Shown piece by piece: positions 54,446 through 62,821 of a stretch of DNA of 64,000 nt. Location of the stretch: assembly GCA_023394965.1 (NCBI GenBank), contig JAEWZX010000042.1, forward strand, positions 248,001-312,000. The letters run 5' to 3'. The notes below the pieces were generated by a model. It was not told the origin of the DNA and made no database searches. It saw only the letters and a list, made by a program, of their open reading frames with translations. Every line of letters begins with the position of its first letter. The first letter of the stretch is position 1. The position numbers and the translations under genes are program-made. This stretch comes from Pseudomonadota bacterium. GTDB lineage: Bacteria > Pseudomonadota > Alphaproteobacteria > Sphingomonadales > Sphingomonadaceae.

Positions 54446-54730
54446 CGATGAGTCCAATCCAATAAATAATATTATTTATATAGAGGTTGAAGGAGTCTGT
54501 TGGCCCTGTGGATTTCAGGGATAACCAGCCCCTGCCCGATTTCTCCCGCGCTGCAAAGGGCAACTGGCCCAGCACGACTCGCCAGCGTGATTGAGTCGAG
54601 TCAAACTTATCCTCGTTGTTCCCACCCCTGAGTATAAATCGCATTTGCTGTGCGGGAATCGGCCCGCGAAGGACTCGTTTCGTGGAGCGTTTTTCCTCCC
54701 GAACTTGTCGGCAGCTTTTTCCCATGGTTT
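54446..54730. other. Probable chromosomal replication origin (oriC)
   Basis: This 285-bp gap lies between divergent hemE and ppsR (DUF299), the same neighbours that flank Cori in Caulobacter. Seen in it: an AT-rich block with an 18-bp perfect palindrome at 54462-54479, seven GANTC methylation-type sites (starts at 54450, 54493, 54576, 54593, 54598, 54656, 54672), and degenerate DnaA-box-like sequences at 54507-54515 (7/9), 54516-54524 (6/9, reverse) and 54607-54615 (7/9). No perfect TTATCCACA is present. The genes diverge from here, and parABS is about 10 kb away. Confidence 0.78.
54462..54479. repeat. 18-bp perfect AT-only palindrome
   Basis: ATAAATAATATTATTTAT is identical to its reverse complement and consists only of A and T in a GC-rich chromosome. 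It lies 17 bp from the hemE start, in the candidate unwinding region of oriC, and could also form the hemE -10 region. Confidence 0.85.
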
Positions 54731-55609
54731 ATGCCGGACATTCTCCACAGGCTGCAGGACCGAAAAATCTCCAACCGCGTCCATCTTCATTTGCTGTCCG
54801 ATTCCACCGGTGAAACGCTGGAAATGCTCGCCAAGGCTGCGCTTGCGCAATTCGAGGATGCCGACGTTGTCCGCCATTTCTGGCCGATGGTTCGCAGCCG
54901 CCAGCATCTTGAACGGATATTGCCCGAGCTCAAGGCCAATCCCGGACTTGTCCTGTTTACACTGGTGAATCCCGAAACCCGCTCGCGGCTGGAAGAAGCT
55001 TGCGGTCAGCTTGGCCTGCCTGCCGTTCCCATCCTCGATCGGGTGACGGAGGCACTTGAAAAGGCGTTGGGGCAGGAAGCCCACGCCCGGCCGGGACGCC
55101 AGCATGCCATGGATCAGGCTTATTTCAATCGTGTCGAAGCGATTCAGTTTACCATCGCTCACGATGACGGGATCGGCTGGGAAAACTGGGAAGAGGCGGA
55201 CATCCTGCTAGCCGGCGTGTCGCGCAGTTCGAAAACCCCGACCAGCATCTATCTTGCCAACCGCGGATATAAGGTCGCGAATATTCCGCTGGTGGTGGAG
55301 AGCCCGCCACCGGCCAAACTTTACGAACTGCGGCGTCCGATGGTGGTGGGACTGACCACTGCACCCGAAAGATTGGTTCAGATCCGTCGAAACCGTCTGC
55401 TGACCCTGAACGAGGAGCGGGCAACGGATTATGTCGATAACGAACGGGTGAGGGACGAGGTGAAATTTGCCCGCCGCCTGTTTGCCGACAATGGTTGGGC
55501 GGTCATCGATGTCACCCGCCGATCAATCGAGGAAACGGCTGCTGCGATTATCCGGCTGTATAATGAGCGCGAAGCGCGCGGCACGCGACAGGGAGCAAAG
55601 CCCATATGA
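54731..55609 (+). CDS. ppsR: Pyruvate, phosphate dikinase regulatory protein (DUF299 kinase/pyrophosphorylase)
   Basis: A 292-residue bifunctional enzyme that phosphorylates PPDK or PEP synthetase with ADP and reverses this with phosphate. NRVHLHLLSDSTGETLEMLA opens the protein, and the P-loop-like ADILLAGVSRSSKTPTSIYL and GLTTAPERLVQIRRNRL follow. ATG 54731 gives the standard N-terminus. It is the first gene right of the origin, followed by maf with a four-base overlap. Confidence 0.94.
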   Translation: MPDILHRLQDRKISNRVHLHLLSDSTGETLEMLAKAALAQFEDADVVRHFWPMVRSRQHLERILPELKANPGLVLFTLVNPETRSRLEEACGQLGLPAVPILDRVTEALEKALGQEAHARPGRQHAMDQAYFNRVEAIQFTIAHDDGIGWENWEEADILLAGVSRSSKTPTSIYLANRGYKVANIPLVVESPPPAKLYELRRPMVVGLTTAPERLVQIRRNRLLTLNEERATDYVDNERVRDEVKFARRLFADNGWAVIDVTRRSIEETAAAIIRLYNEREARGTRQGAKPI

Positions 55610-56211
55610 CCAGGCTAGAGGGAAACGGAATCGTACTCGCTTCGAACAGCGCGTCGCGCAAGGCGATGCTGGAAGCGGCAGGTATTGCCTTTTCCGCAGT
55701 TCCTGCAGATGTCGACGAGCGCACGCTGGAAGCGGAGATGGACGGCGCCGAACCAGCCGAGATCGCTCAGGCCCTTGCCGCGGCCAAGGCGGCTTCGGTT
55801 TCTGCCGCCCGGCCTGCCGAGTTGGTTCTTGGTTCGGATTCACTGGTCGAAGTCGATGGAAAGCGCTTCGATAAGCCTGCCAGCCGCGAGGACGCGGCAG
55901 ACCATCTCCGCTTTTTCTCGGGCAAGGTCATGACCCTGCAGAGCGCCGCTGCACTTGCCCGCAACGGCATGATCACCTGGGTCGGTTCCGATTTCGCTCG
56001 GTTACATGTGCGCGAGTTGAGCGACACGTTTATCGAAAGCTATCTCGATGTGGAATGGCCTGCGGTAAGCCACTGTGTCGGGGTGTTCCGCATCGAAGGC
56101 CTTGGTGTTCAGCTGTTCGATGGTATCATGGGTGACCAGTTTACCGTACTTGGCATGCCGCTGTTGCAGGTGCTCGACGCCTTGCGCGATGAAGGTGCCC
56201 TTCCCTCGTGA
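55606..56211 (+). CDS. maf: Maf-family nucleotide pyrophosphatase
   Basis: A 201-residue Maf protein. VLASNSASRKAMLEAAGI carries the nucleotide-binding ASxSxxR motif, VLGSDSLVEVDGKRFDKP has the metal Asp and Lys, and YLDVEWPAVSHCVGVFRIEG and DGIMGDQFTVLGMPL are in the second half. Maf proteins hydrolyse canonical or modified nucleotides such as dTTP, UTP or m7GTP. The specificity here is not determined. It overlaps ppsR (ATGA) and aroE (GTGA). Confidence 0.92.
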   Translation: MTRLEGNGIVLASNSASRKAMLEAAGIAFSAVPADVDERTLEAEMDGAEPAEIAQALAAAKAASVSAARPAELVLGSDSLVEVDGKRFDKPASREDAADHLRFFSGKVMTLQSAAALARNGMITWVGSDFARLHVRELSDTFIESYLDVEWPAVSHCVGVFRIEGLGVQLFDGIMGDQFTVLGMPLLQVLDALRDEGALPS

Positions 56212-57062
56212 CTCCCTATGCCGAAGTGATCGGGGATCCGATCGCCCAGTCCAAATCGCCTGCGATCCACATGTTCTGGATAGAAAAGCTCGGTCTCGAT
56301 GCCGATTACCGGGCAGCGCATGTGAAAGCCGAAGATCTGGATGACTACATCGCCGCAAGACGCGATGATGGCGATTGGCGCGGCTGCAATGTGACCATGC
56401 CCCACAAGCAGGCGATCATGCCCCTGCTCGACCGGCTTGAACCACTGGCAAAGCGGGTCGGCGCGGTCAACACGGTGGTAAAGGCATCTGATGGAAAGCT
56501 CGTCGGGCGAAACACGGATGTTGCGGGCTTTCTCGAACCGCTGGCTGAACAGCTGCGCGGGCAGCACTATTTCCGCATGGCCAGGGTGATCGGAACCGGC
56601 GGCGCGGCGCGGGCGATCGTGACGGGCCTGGCGAAGGAAGGATTCACACTCGTTCTGGCCGGACGAAATATCGCCAAGGCACGAGATATGCTGGCAGAAC
56701 TGGCTCCTGACGGAGATCACCACACTGCGCCGATCGATCATTTTTCTTCGCCTACGGATTTTGCCTTCGACGACCGCGAGGGCTGTTACGATCTCGTCGT
56801 CAATGCATCGCCGCTTGGGATGAGAGGGCAGCCGTCACTCGCTTTCGACTGGAGCCATGCTCCACCCGGCTCCATTGCCTATGACATCGTCACCGACCCG
56901 GTTGATACCCTATTCCTAAGGGGGGCAAGAGAGGCTGGTTTCGAAACAATCGACGGCATTTCCATGCTTATTGGCCAGGCAGCCACTGCGTTCGCCCATT
57001 TCTTCGGTACGCAGCCTCCACGAGAATACGATTCCGAACTGCGTGAAAGGCTGACAGCATGA
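56208..57062 (+). CDS. aroE: Shikimate dehydrogenase AroE
   Basis: A 284-residue NADPH enzyme reducing 3-dehydroshikimate to shikimate. The substrate domain has VIGDPIAQSKSPAIHMFW and GCNVTMPHKQAIMP with the catalytic lysine. GAVNTVVKASDGKLVGRNTD follows, and VIGTGGAARAIVTGLA is the NADP-binding motif. NASPLGMRGQ and the final SMLIGQAATAF segment complete it. GTG start at 56208, overlapping maf; ATGA overlap with coaE. Confidence 0.95.
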   Translation: MTPYAEVIGDPIAQSKSPAIHMFWIEKLGLDADYRAAHVKAEDLDDYIAARRDDGDWRGCNVTMPHKQAIMPLLDRLEPLAKRVGAVNTVVKASDGKLVGRNTDVAGFLEPLAEQLRGQHYFRMARVIGTGGAARAIVTGLAKEGFTLVLAGRNIAKARDMLAELAPDGDHHTAPIDHFSSPTDFAFDDREGCYDLVVNASPLGMRGQPSLAFDWSHAPPGSIAYDIVTDPVDTLFLRGAREAGFETIDGISMLIGQAATAFAHFFGTQPPREYDSELRERLTA

Positions 57063-57673
57063 CCCGCCCGCTGATCGTCGGCCTGACGGGTTCCATCGGC
57101 ATGGGGAAATCGACAGTCGCTGCGATGTTCGAAGCGGCCGGCGTGCCAGTGTTCGATGCGGATGCAGAGGTGCGCGCGATGCAGGGGCGCGGCGGCGAAT
57201 TGGTGTCCGTGATCGAAGCGGCTTTTCCCGGCAGCACGAACGAAAACGGCGTGTCGCGCGACAGGCTGGGTGAACTGGTGTTCGGAAATCCCGAAGAGTT
57301 GTCGCGGCTCGAGGCTATCGTCCACCCAGCAGTCGCAAGGAAGCGCGAGGCGTTTCTGATCGAACACAGCGGGGCACCGGTGGTCGTTTTCGACATACCA
57401 CTGCTATTCGAAAAAGGTGGTGCAGCAGCAGTAGACAGGGTCGTCGTTGTGTCGGCTTCGGCGGAAAAACAGCGCCGCCGGGTACTTGCACGCTCTGGAA
57501 TGACCGAGGAAAAATTTGCCCATATCCTCGCCATCCAGACGCCCGACAGCGAAAAGCGGGAACGGGCAGATCATGTGATCGATACTGGCATAACGCTCGA
57601 CGAAACCGAAAATGCCGTGCTGGCACTGATCGCCGATTTGCGGTCTGCCAAGGCCTCGGATCTACCGGTGTAA
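57059..57673 (+). CDS. coaE: Dephospho-CoA kinase CoaE
   Basis: A 204-residue kinase for the last step of coenzyme A synthesis. Walker A is GLTGSIGMGKSTVAAMF at residues 8-24. DADAEVRAM, HPAVARKREAFL, DIPLLFEKGG and VVVSASAEKQRRRVLARSGM are typical. It overlaps aroE by four bases and is 41 bp before dnaQ; the ppsR-maf-aroE-coaE-dnaQ run is conserved beside alphaproteobacterial origins. Confidence 0.96.
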   Translation: MTRPLIVGLTGSIGMGKSTVAAMFEAAGVPVFDADAEVRAMQGRGGELVSVIEAAFPGSTNENGVSRDRLGELVFGNPEELSRLEAIVHPAVARKREAFLIEHSGAPVVVFDIPLLFEKGGAAAVDRVVVVSASAEKQRRRVLARSGMTEEKFAHILAIQTPDSEKRERADHVIDTGITLDETENAVLALIADLRSAKASDLPV

Positions 57674-57714
57674 TCCTCTTGTAATCTGTTCACGCGAGGC
57701 CGATAGAAGACTCG

Positions 57715-58410
57715 ATGCGCGAAATCGTATTCGATACTGAAACTACCGGGCTGGATCCCAAGACGGGTGACCGGATGGTCGAAATCGGCTGCATCGAGAT
57801 GGTCAATCTCGTGCCTACGGGCGAAAGCTATCACGCCTATTTCAATCCGGAACGTGACATGCCCGCCGGCGCGGAAGCCGTGCACGGGCTGTCGGCAGCC
57901 TTTTTGTCGGATAAGACGCTGTTTCGCGACCTTGCTCAGGACTTGCTCGATTTCATCGGGGATTCGCCGCTTGTCGCCCATAACGCGGGCTTCGACTTCG
58001 GCTTTCTCAATGCCGAGCTCGCGCTCATCGACATGGCACCGATATGCACCACACGCATGGTGGATACAGTGGCTTTGGCGCGCAAGCGACACCCGGGCGC
58101 CAAGCTTTCGCTGGATGCGCTGTGCAGCCGCTACGGTATCGACAGAAGCCATCGCGTAAAACACGGCGCGCTGCTCGATGCCGAACTGCTGGCGCAGGTT
58201 TATGTCGAACTGAAAGGCGGTCGCCAGATCGGGCTTGAGCTGGCGGCTGATGCGGCGATTCCCGACACCGGGCTCGATCAGTCCATCGTTGCGGTGCGGA
58301 AGGCGCCAAGAGGCGAAAGGCGCGAACCACGCCCCCATGCCGCAAGCGAAGCGGAACTTGCCCGCCACCGCGCGTTCATGTCCGGGATAGAGAACCCGTT
58401 GTGGGGATAG
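57715..58410 (+). CDS. dnaQ: DNA polymerase III epsilon subunit (proofreading exonuclease) DnaQ
   Basis: A 231-residue DEDDh exonuclease. Exo I is REIVFDTETTGLDPKTGDRM, Exo II is LVAHNAGFDFGFLNAEL, and Exo III is HRVKHGALLDAELLAQVYVE with catalytic His and Asp. After about residue 175 a shorter tail (PRGERREPRPHAASEAELAR) binds the polymerase alpha subunit. Length is normal. The next gene, hpf, is 78 bp downstream. Confidence 0.95.
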   Translation: MREIVFDTETTGLDPKTGDRMVEIGCIEMVNLVPTGESYHAYFNPERDMPAGAEAVHGLSAAFLSDKTLFRDLAQDLLDFIGDSPLVAHNAGFDFGFLNAELALIDMAPICTTRMVDTVALARKRHPGAKLSLDALCSRYGIDRSHRVKHGALLDAELLAQVYVELKGGRQIGLELAADAAIPDTGLDQSIVAVRKAPRGERREPRPHAASEAELARHRAFMSGIENPLWG

Positions 58411-58488
58411 CTCCACGACAGTCGGAAACCGGCGGACGGGCCGGTGAGTTGGGGTCGCACGGGGGACGGTAAAGGAGAACACAATAAG

Positions 58489-59058
58489 ATGGATATTCGC
58501 GTTTCCGGCCACCAGATCGACACAGGTGCTGCCCTGCAGGAGCATGTCGATGACCGATTGAACTCGATCGTCGACAAGTATTTCAATCGCGCAATTTCAT
58601 CGCATGTCACATTCGGAAAGGGGCCTGGTGGTGCCTACACTTCCGACATTGTGACGCATGTCATGCAGGGGCTGATTCTCAAGGGTCATGCCGAAGCGCA
58701 TGATGTTCATCAGGCATTCGATGCCGCCGCCGGCAAGATCGAAAAGCAGCTGCGCCGGTACAAGCGCAGAATCAAGGACCGACACGAACAGACTTCCCAC
58801 GCGGTGCGTGAAGCGGAAGCTGCATATACCATCCTGGCCGCGCCCGAACCGGACAATGACGAGGAAGTTACGTCAGACAGCCCGCCCATTGTTGCCGAAA
58901 CCAAGGCGATGATCCCCGAATGCAGCGTTGCCGATGCGGTGATGCTGCTCGATCTACAGAATGCGAATGGCCTCCTGTTCAAGAATGCCGGTAGCGGGGT
59001 TCACAATATGGTCTATCGTCGGCACGACGGATCCATTGGCTGGGTCGAACCGCGCTAA
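58489..59058 (+). CDS. hpf: Ribosome hibernation-promoting factor, long form (HPF)
   Basis: A 189-residue protein. The N-terminal beta-alpha domain MDIRVSGHQIDTGAALQEHV to KIEKQLRRYKRRIKDRHEQ binds the 30S decoding region. A flexible linker (about 112-135) leads to the C-terminal dimerisation domain, ECSVADAVMLLDLQNANGLL to NMVYRRHDGSIGWVEP. The long form makes 100S ribosome dimers. ATG 58489 follows an AAAGGAG site; the frame before it is not supported. Confidence 0.94.
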   Translation: MDIRVSGHQIDTGAALQEHVDDRLNSIVDKYFNRAISSHVTFGKGPGGAYTSDIVTHVMQGLILKGHAEAHDVHQAFDAAAGKIEKQLRRYKRRIKDRHEQTSHAVREAEAAYTILAAPEPDNDEEVTSDSPPIVAETKAMIPECSVADAVMLLDLQNANGLLFKNAGSGVHNMVYRRHDGSIGWVEPR

Positions 59059-59074
59059 GGGAGTATAAGTAGCA

Positions 59075-59539
59075 ATGACCGGGGCCGTATCCAGCGGGGC
59101 ACAGCGCCATCACCGGGCGCTGGAAAGCCTCTATGCTTCGGCGCCGGTCAACGCGCTGTTTTCCTCTCGTCTCGAAATTGTGGGTGAAGGTGCTGCACGT
59201 ATCACCTTCGATGTGACCGAAGAGGTGTATCATGCGGCTGGCGCCGCCCATGGCACGATCTATTTCAAAATGCTCGACGATGCCGGCTTCTATGCTGCAA
59301 ACACATTTGTCACCGACCGCTTCTTGCTGACCACTTCGTTCAATATTCACTTCACCAAACCCGTGCGCGAAGGCCAGGTGGTCGCCGAAGGCCGTTGGGT
59401 TAGCGGGCGCAAGAGGGTTTTTGTGGCCGAATCCCGGCTTGTCGATGCAGAAGGGGAAGAAATTGGCCGTGGTACAGGTACCTTCATGCGCTCACGCATC
59501 CCGCTGTCGAGCCTGCCCGGCTATATGGCGGACACTTGA
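59075..59539 (+). CDS. PaaI-type hotdog thioesterase
   Basis: A 154-residue hotdog-fold protein with HHRALESLYASAPVNALFSS, the loop VYHAAGAAHGTIYFKMLDDA with the catalytic-site residues, AANTFVTDRFLLTTSFNIHF and GQVVAEGRWVSGRKRVFVAE. Such enzymes hydrolyse aryl- or acyl-CoA esters. The substrate is unknown. It lies 16 bp after hpf and ends just before the DUF1491 gene. Confidence 0.88.
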   Translation: MTGAVSSGAQRHHRALESLYASAPVNALFSSRLEIVGEGAARITFDVTEEVYHAAGAAHGTIYFKMLDDAGFYAANTFVTDRFLLTTSFNIHFTKPVREGQVVAEGRWVSGRKRVFVAESRLVDAEGEEIGRGTGTFMRSRIPLSSLPGYMADT

Positions 59540-59544
59540 TCCCC

Positions 59545-59883
59545 ATGTCTGACGCCCGTTTGCCTGCTCATCTGGAAGTGTCCGGCCTCATCCGCATGGT
59601 TGAAGCGGCAGGTGGCTTCGGGATGGTTATGCAAAGAGGGGAACAAGATGCCGGCGTCATTCTCGTGTTAACCACGCACAATGGCGGAAACACGCGGTTG
59701 TGGGAACGGATGCCGCAACTTGATGGCTCGCGAAGTTTTGTCTGTACACGCGAGCAAGACGATGAAAACAAAGATGATTTTGACAGCTACCTGTCGAAAA
59801 GACGGCGGTCCGACCCTGATTGCTGGATTGTGGAGCTGGATATCGAAAATGCGGAACGATTCATCGCAGCGGGCGTACATTAA
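59545..59883 (+). CDS. DUF1491 family protein
   Basis: A 112-residue protein: LPAHLEVSGLIRMVEAAGGF, GMVMQRGEQDAGVILVL, NTRLWERMPQLDGSR and a C-terminal DPDCWIVELDIENAERF. This is the DUF1491 pattern, an alphaproteobacterial family of unknown function. ATG 59545 is chosen over a TTG nine bases upstream. It follows the thioesterase within six bases. Confidence 0.85.
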   Translation: MSDARLPAHLEVSGLIRMVEAAGGFGMVMQRGEQDAGVILVLTTHNGGNTRLWERMPQLDGSRSFVCTREQDDENKDDFDSYLSKRRRSDPDCWIVELDIENAERFIAAGVH

Positions 59884-59884
59884 C

Positions 59885-59913
59885 TTGACTTGATTGCCAT
59901 TGCGACTATTTGG
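59885..59913 (+). promoter_or_regulatory. Possible promoter for the SleB-like gene
   Basis: TTGACT (59885-59890) is a good -35 with TATTTG (59907-59912) 16 bp on as a weak -10, about 170 bp before the gene. Low confidence; the remaining gap (to 60085) shows nothing else clear. Confidence 0.3.
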
Positions 59914-60085
59914 CCGCCCAACTTCGATGCGAAGGCGGCGTAGGACGGCAATGGGGTCGGCGCGCAAGCACGCAGACGGGGGGTGGCCGGCAGGCCAGCA
60001 AAAGGACCCGAATTCCAGGACGCAACCAACGCGCCATGGGTCCCGACCTGCGACAGACCGCCAACCGCTTAGTTGTCAGTGACAA

Positions 60086-60745
60086 ATGATTCGCAAGTCT
60101 ACCGGTTTCACCGCGATTATCGCGGCGATTGCCCTTACAATTTTTGCCGGGGCCGAAGGTTCCGGTGCCAATGCCCAGGTTGCGGCACAAGCAACCGACC
60201 ATACCGCTACAGAGGCACAGCTCACCGAAGAAGTCGTGCCCGTCTTCGTAGAGAAGGCCGTAGTGCAGGATCTTCCCGGTAAGGCGGAAGGTCATTCCGA
60301 AATTTCAACCGACGATGCACCCACGGCTGCCAGCCTGCGCGAGCTCGTCGCGACCATTCCTGCGGCCGACCAGCTTTCGGACGAGCTGCGGTGCCTTGCT
60401 GGCGCGGTATATTTCGAATCCCGCGGTGAACCGCTCGAAGGTCAGCTTGCTGTGGCCCAGGTGATCGTGAACCGCGCTGAGGATGCGCGTTTTCCCTCCA
60501 GCTATTGCGGCGTCGTTTACCAGCGGTCCCAGTTCTCTTTCGTAAAGGGCGGTCGCATGCCGAGCATTCGTACCAGTTCCGCTGCTTGGAAGCGTGCCGA
60601 GGCGATTGCCCGTATCGCCCACCGAGGCTTATGGGATAGCAGAGCAGGCGAGGCTCTGTTCTTTCACGCGAATTATGTGCGTCCGAGCTGGAGCCATCGC
60701 AAAGTTGCGTTGGCAACGATCGATACGCACGTCTTCTATCGCTGA
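60086..60745 (+). CDS. SleB-like cell wall hydrolase
   Basis: A 219-residue exported protein: signal peptide around residues 5-30 (TGFTAIIAAIALTIFAGAEG), an acidic linker, and a Hydrolase_2/SleB domain with ELRCLAGAVYFESRGEPLEG (catalytic Glu), QLAVAQVIVNRAEDARFPSS, YCGVVYQRSQFSFV and HANYVRPSWSHRK. It probably cleaves glycan strands of peptidoglycan as a lytic transglycosylase. It is convergent with xthA. Confidence 0.9.
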   Translation: MIRKSTGFTAIIAAIALTIFAGAEGSGANAQVAAQATDHTATEAQLTEEVVPVFVEKAVVQDLPGKAEGHSEISTDDAPTAASLRELVATIPAADQLSDELRCLAGAVYFESRGEPLEGQLAVAQVIVNRAEDARFPSSYCGVVYQRSQFSFVKGGRMPSIRTSSAAWKRAEAIARIAHRGLWDSRAGEALFFHANYVRPSWSHRKVALATIDTHVFYR

Positions 60746-60800
60746 GTGCAGGCAACCACTCGAGAAACAGTTTAAAGAAGATGTGTTCGGGTGGCTCCGG

Positions 60801-61586
60801 TCAGTCGCGCAGGTCCACCCACACAGGGGTGTGGTCGCTGGCCTTTTCCCTGCCGCGATAAGCCTTGTCGACGCCTGCAGCGGTCATCCGGTCGGCAAGG
60901 TCGGGTGACAGAAGCAGGTGATCGATGCGGAAACCGTGGTCACGCTGCCATGCCCCCGCTTGGTAGTCCCAGAAGGTCCACACGCCGCCGCGCGGATTGA
61001 GCGTGTCGATCGCATCGGTCCAGCCATCGGAGAGAAAGCGGGTGTAGGCATCACGCGATTCGGGTTGCATCAGCGCATCCTCGGCCATCGCTCTCACCGA
61101 CCACACATCCTTGTCCTCTGGAATGACGTTGAAATCGCCCAGCACAATTGCCGGGACTTCTTCCTCCCAGAGCTCTTGCGTGCGTTCGCGCAGCTTTTCC
61201 ATCCACGCGAGTTTGTAGTCGAATTTGGGGCCCGGGTGGGGATTGCCATTGGGTAGATAGAGATTGCAGATCCGCACGCCATTGACCTCGGCCTCGAGAT
61301 AGCGGGCCTGTTCACCCTCCCCTTCCTTGGGGCCGTCGATACCCAAGCCCCGCTTTGTTTCCCGAGGCTCGATGCCATCCGCCAGGATCGCAACGCCGTT
61401 GAACCCCTTCTGGCCATGCCAGATCGCCTTATAGCCGACGGATTCGAACTCATCCGCCGGGAAGCCTTCGTCCATGGTCTTGATTTCCTGCAGGCAGGCG
61501 ACCGTCGGGCGAGTTTCTTCAAGCCATTCCTTGAGGCGTGGCAGACGGGCTTTGATCCCGTTGATGTTGAAGCTGGCAATACGCAT
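60801..61586 (-). CDS. xthA: Exodeoxyribonuclease III XthA
   Basis: A 261-residue AP endonuclease/3' exonuclease. MRIASFNINGIKARLPRLKE, TVACLQEIKTMDEGFP (Mg ligand Glu), GVAILADGI, CNLYLPNGNPHP, VLGDFNVIPEDKDVW and SDHTPVWVDL (final catalytic Asp/His) are the expected motifs. Typical length. It lies 38 bp after erpA in the same direction. Confidence 0.95.
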   Translation of the reverse strand: MRIASFNINGIKARLPRLKEWLEETRPTVACLQEIKTMDEGFPADEFESVGYKAIWHGQKGFNGVAILADGIEPRETKRGLGIDGPKEGEGEQARYLEAEVNGVRICNLYLPNGNPHPGPKFDYKLAWMEKLRERTQELWEEEVPAIVLGDFNVIPEDKDVWSVRAMAEDALMQPESRDAYTRFLSDGWTDAIDTLNPRGGVWTFWDYQAGAWQRDHGFRIDHLLLSPDLADRMTAAGVDKAYRGREKASDHTPVWVDLRD

Positions 61587-61624
61587 GTCGAGGTTGATGC
61601 CCGAAACGCCGCCGATGGTCTAAT

Positions 61625-61954
61625 CTAAATGCCGAAGCTGGAACCGCAGCCGCAGCCTGCAGCCGCCTGCGGGTTTTCAACGCGAAACGCCGCCCCACCA
61701 AGCGATTCGACGTAATCGACCGTGCTTCCGGCCACCAGGTCGAGACTGATGGAATCAACCACCAGCTTCACCCCTGCATTCTCGCTGATCGAATCCTCGT
61801 CATCGGCCGCATCTGCAAGGCCAAACCGGTACTGGAACCCGGAGCACCCACCCCCTTCGACGGACAGACGCAAAATTGCCGGCTTCGCCTGCTTTTCAGC
61901 AATGGCGGCAATACGGGCGGCAGCTGCGTCGGTGAGAGTGGGGGCCGTGGTCAT
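61625..61954 (-). CDS. erpA: Iron-sulfur cluster insertion protein ErpA (A-type carrier)
   Basis: A 109-residue HesB/IscA-type carrier. The three cluster cysteines are in GGGCSGFQYRFG and GCGCGSSF. LTDAAAARIAAIAEKQ opens the domain and GSTVDYVESLGGAAFRVENP precedes the final cysteines. It passes Fe-S clusters to apoproteins. It is 38 bp upstream of xthA and 31 bp after the CBS gene. Confidence 0.93.
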   Translation of the reverse strand: MTTAPTLTDAAAARIAAIAEKQAKPAILRLSVEGGGCSGFQYRFGLADAADDEDSISENAGVKLVVDSISLDLVAGSTVDYVESLGGAAFRVENPQAAAGCGCGSSFGI

Positions 61955-61985
61955 ATCGACAATGTAGGACCTCGCCGGTGCGGTC

Positions 61986-62417
61986 TCAAGCGGTTCGGAT
62001 ATATTCCCGCATGGCTTCGGCTTCGTGCTGGATCTCGTCCAGTCGGGCCTTCACCAGATCCCCGATCGAAATGAAGCCGCACATCGTGTTGCCGTCGACA
62101 ACCGGGAGGTGGCGAATGCGGCGGCGTGTCATCAGGGCCAGCGCATCGAGAACCGTGGCCGACCGCTCCACAGTAATTGCGGGTGTGGTCATAACATCGC
62201 CCAGCGGGCGCGACAGACAGGCATCGCCTTCGTCGGCCAGACGGTAGATCACGTCGCGTTCGGAAAAGATGCCGACTATCTCGCCTTCGCTCATGACGGG
62301 AATGGCCCCGATCCGTTTGGACGCGAGCAATTTGATGGCATCCCGGACCAAGGTATCCACGCTTGAGGATATTATGTTCGAGCTTGCCCGTTCTTCGATC
62401 ACCCGGCTGATTTTCAT
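61986..62417 (-). CDS. CBS-domain pair protein
   Basis: A 143-residue protein made of two CBS repeats: SSVDTLVRDAIKLLASKRIG to GIFSERDVIYRLADEG, and MTTPAITVERSATVLDALAL to CGFISIGDLVKARLDEI. These bind adenosyl nucleotides and regulate partner proteins. ATG 62417 has a strong GGGAGGAG site; the longer frame overlaps the divergent promoter. It leads the short operon CBS-erpA-xthA. Confidence 0.9.
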   Translation of the reverse strand: MKISRVIEERASSNIISSSVDTLVRDAIKLLASKRIGAIPVMSEGEIVGIFSERDVIYRLADEGDACLSRPLGDVMTTPAITVERSATVLDALALMTRRRIRHLPVVDGNTMCGFISIGDLVKARLDEIQHEAEAMREYIRTA

Positions 62418-62530
62418 GCGACATCTCCTCCCTTGCGGCTGTCTGGAGAATGCCATTTCTCCTGCCGAAAAGCGAATCGCATGCGGGATTGCGTTGAATA
62501 TTCGCTCCGCGGCGGCCATGTGAGCCCGTG

Positions 62531-62821
62531 ATGGTGCAGAAATCCCCTCTCGACGATCCGCAACAGGCCGCTTTTGCATGGGCCCGTTTTCGGCGAATCA
62601 TGCGCTTCATGTTTCTGCTGACAGTGGGGATCGTCATCATCGCCCTTGCCCTGCTCTACAAGCACGGCAACGAAGAGATCTCGATCCACTATTACATCGC
62701 ATCCGCCTTGGGGATCGGCTTCACCATGCTGCTGACCAGCGCACTGATGGGACTCGTTTTCCTGTCCTCGGGAACGGGACATGACGAATCGGTCGAAGAC
62801 CGGTTGAAGGACGAAGATTAG
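62531..62821 (+). CDS. Small two-helix membrane protein
   Basis: A 96-residue protein with two predicted membrane segments, MRFMFLLTVGIVIIALALLY and IASALGIGFTMLLTSALMGL, joined by a short polar loop, and acidic tails. No family is recognised with confidence. ATG 62531 is chosen; a GTG three bases earlier is equally open. Its stop overlaps that of the ferredoxin-like gene on the other strand. Confidence 0.75.
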   Translation: MVQKSPLDDPQQAAFAWARFRRIMRFMFLLTVGIVIIALALLYKHGNEEISIHYYIASALGIGFTMLLTSALMGLVFLSSGTGHDESVEDRLKDED

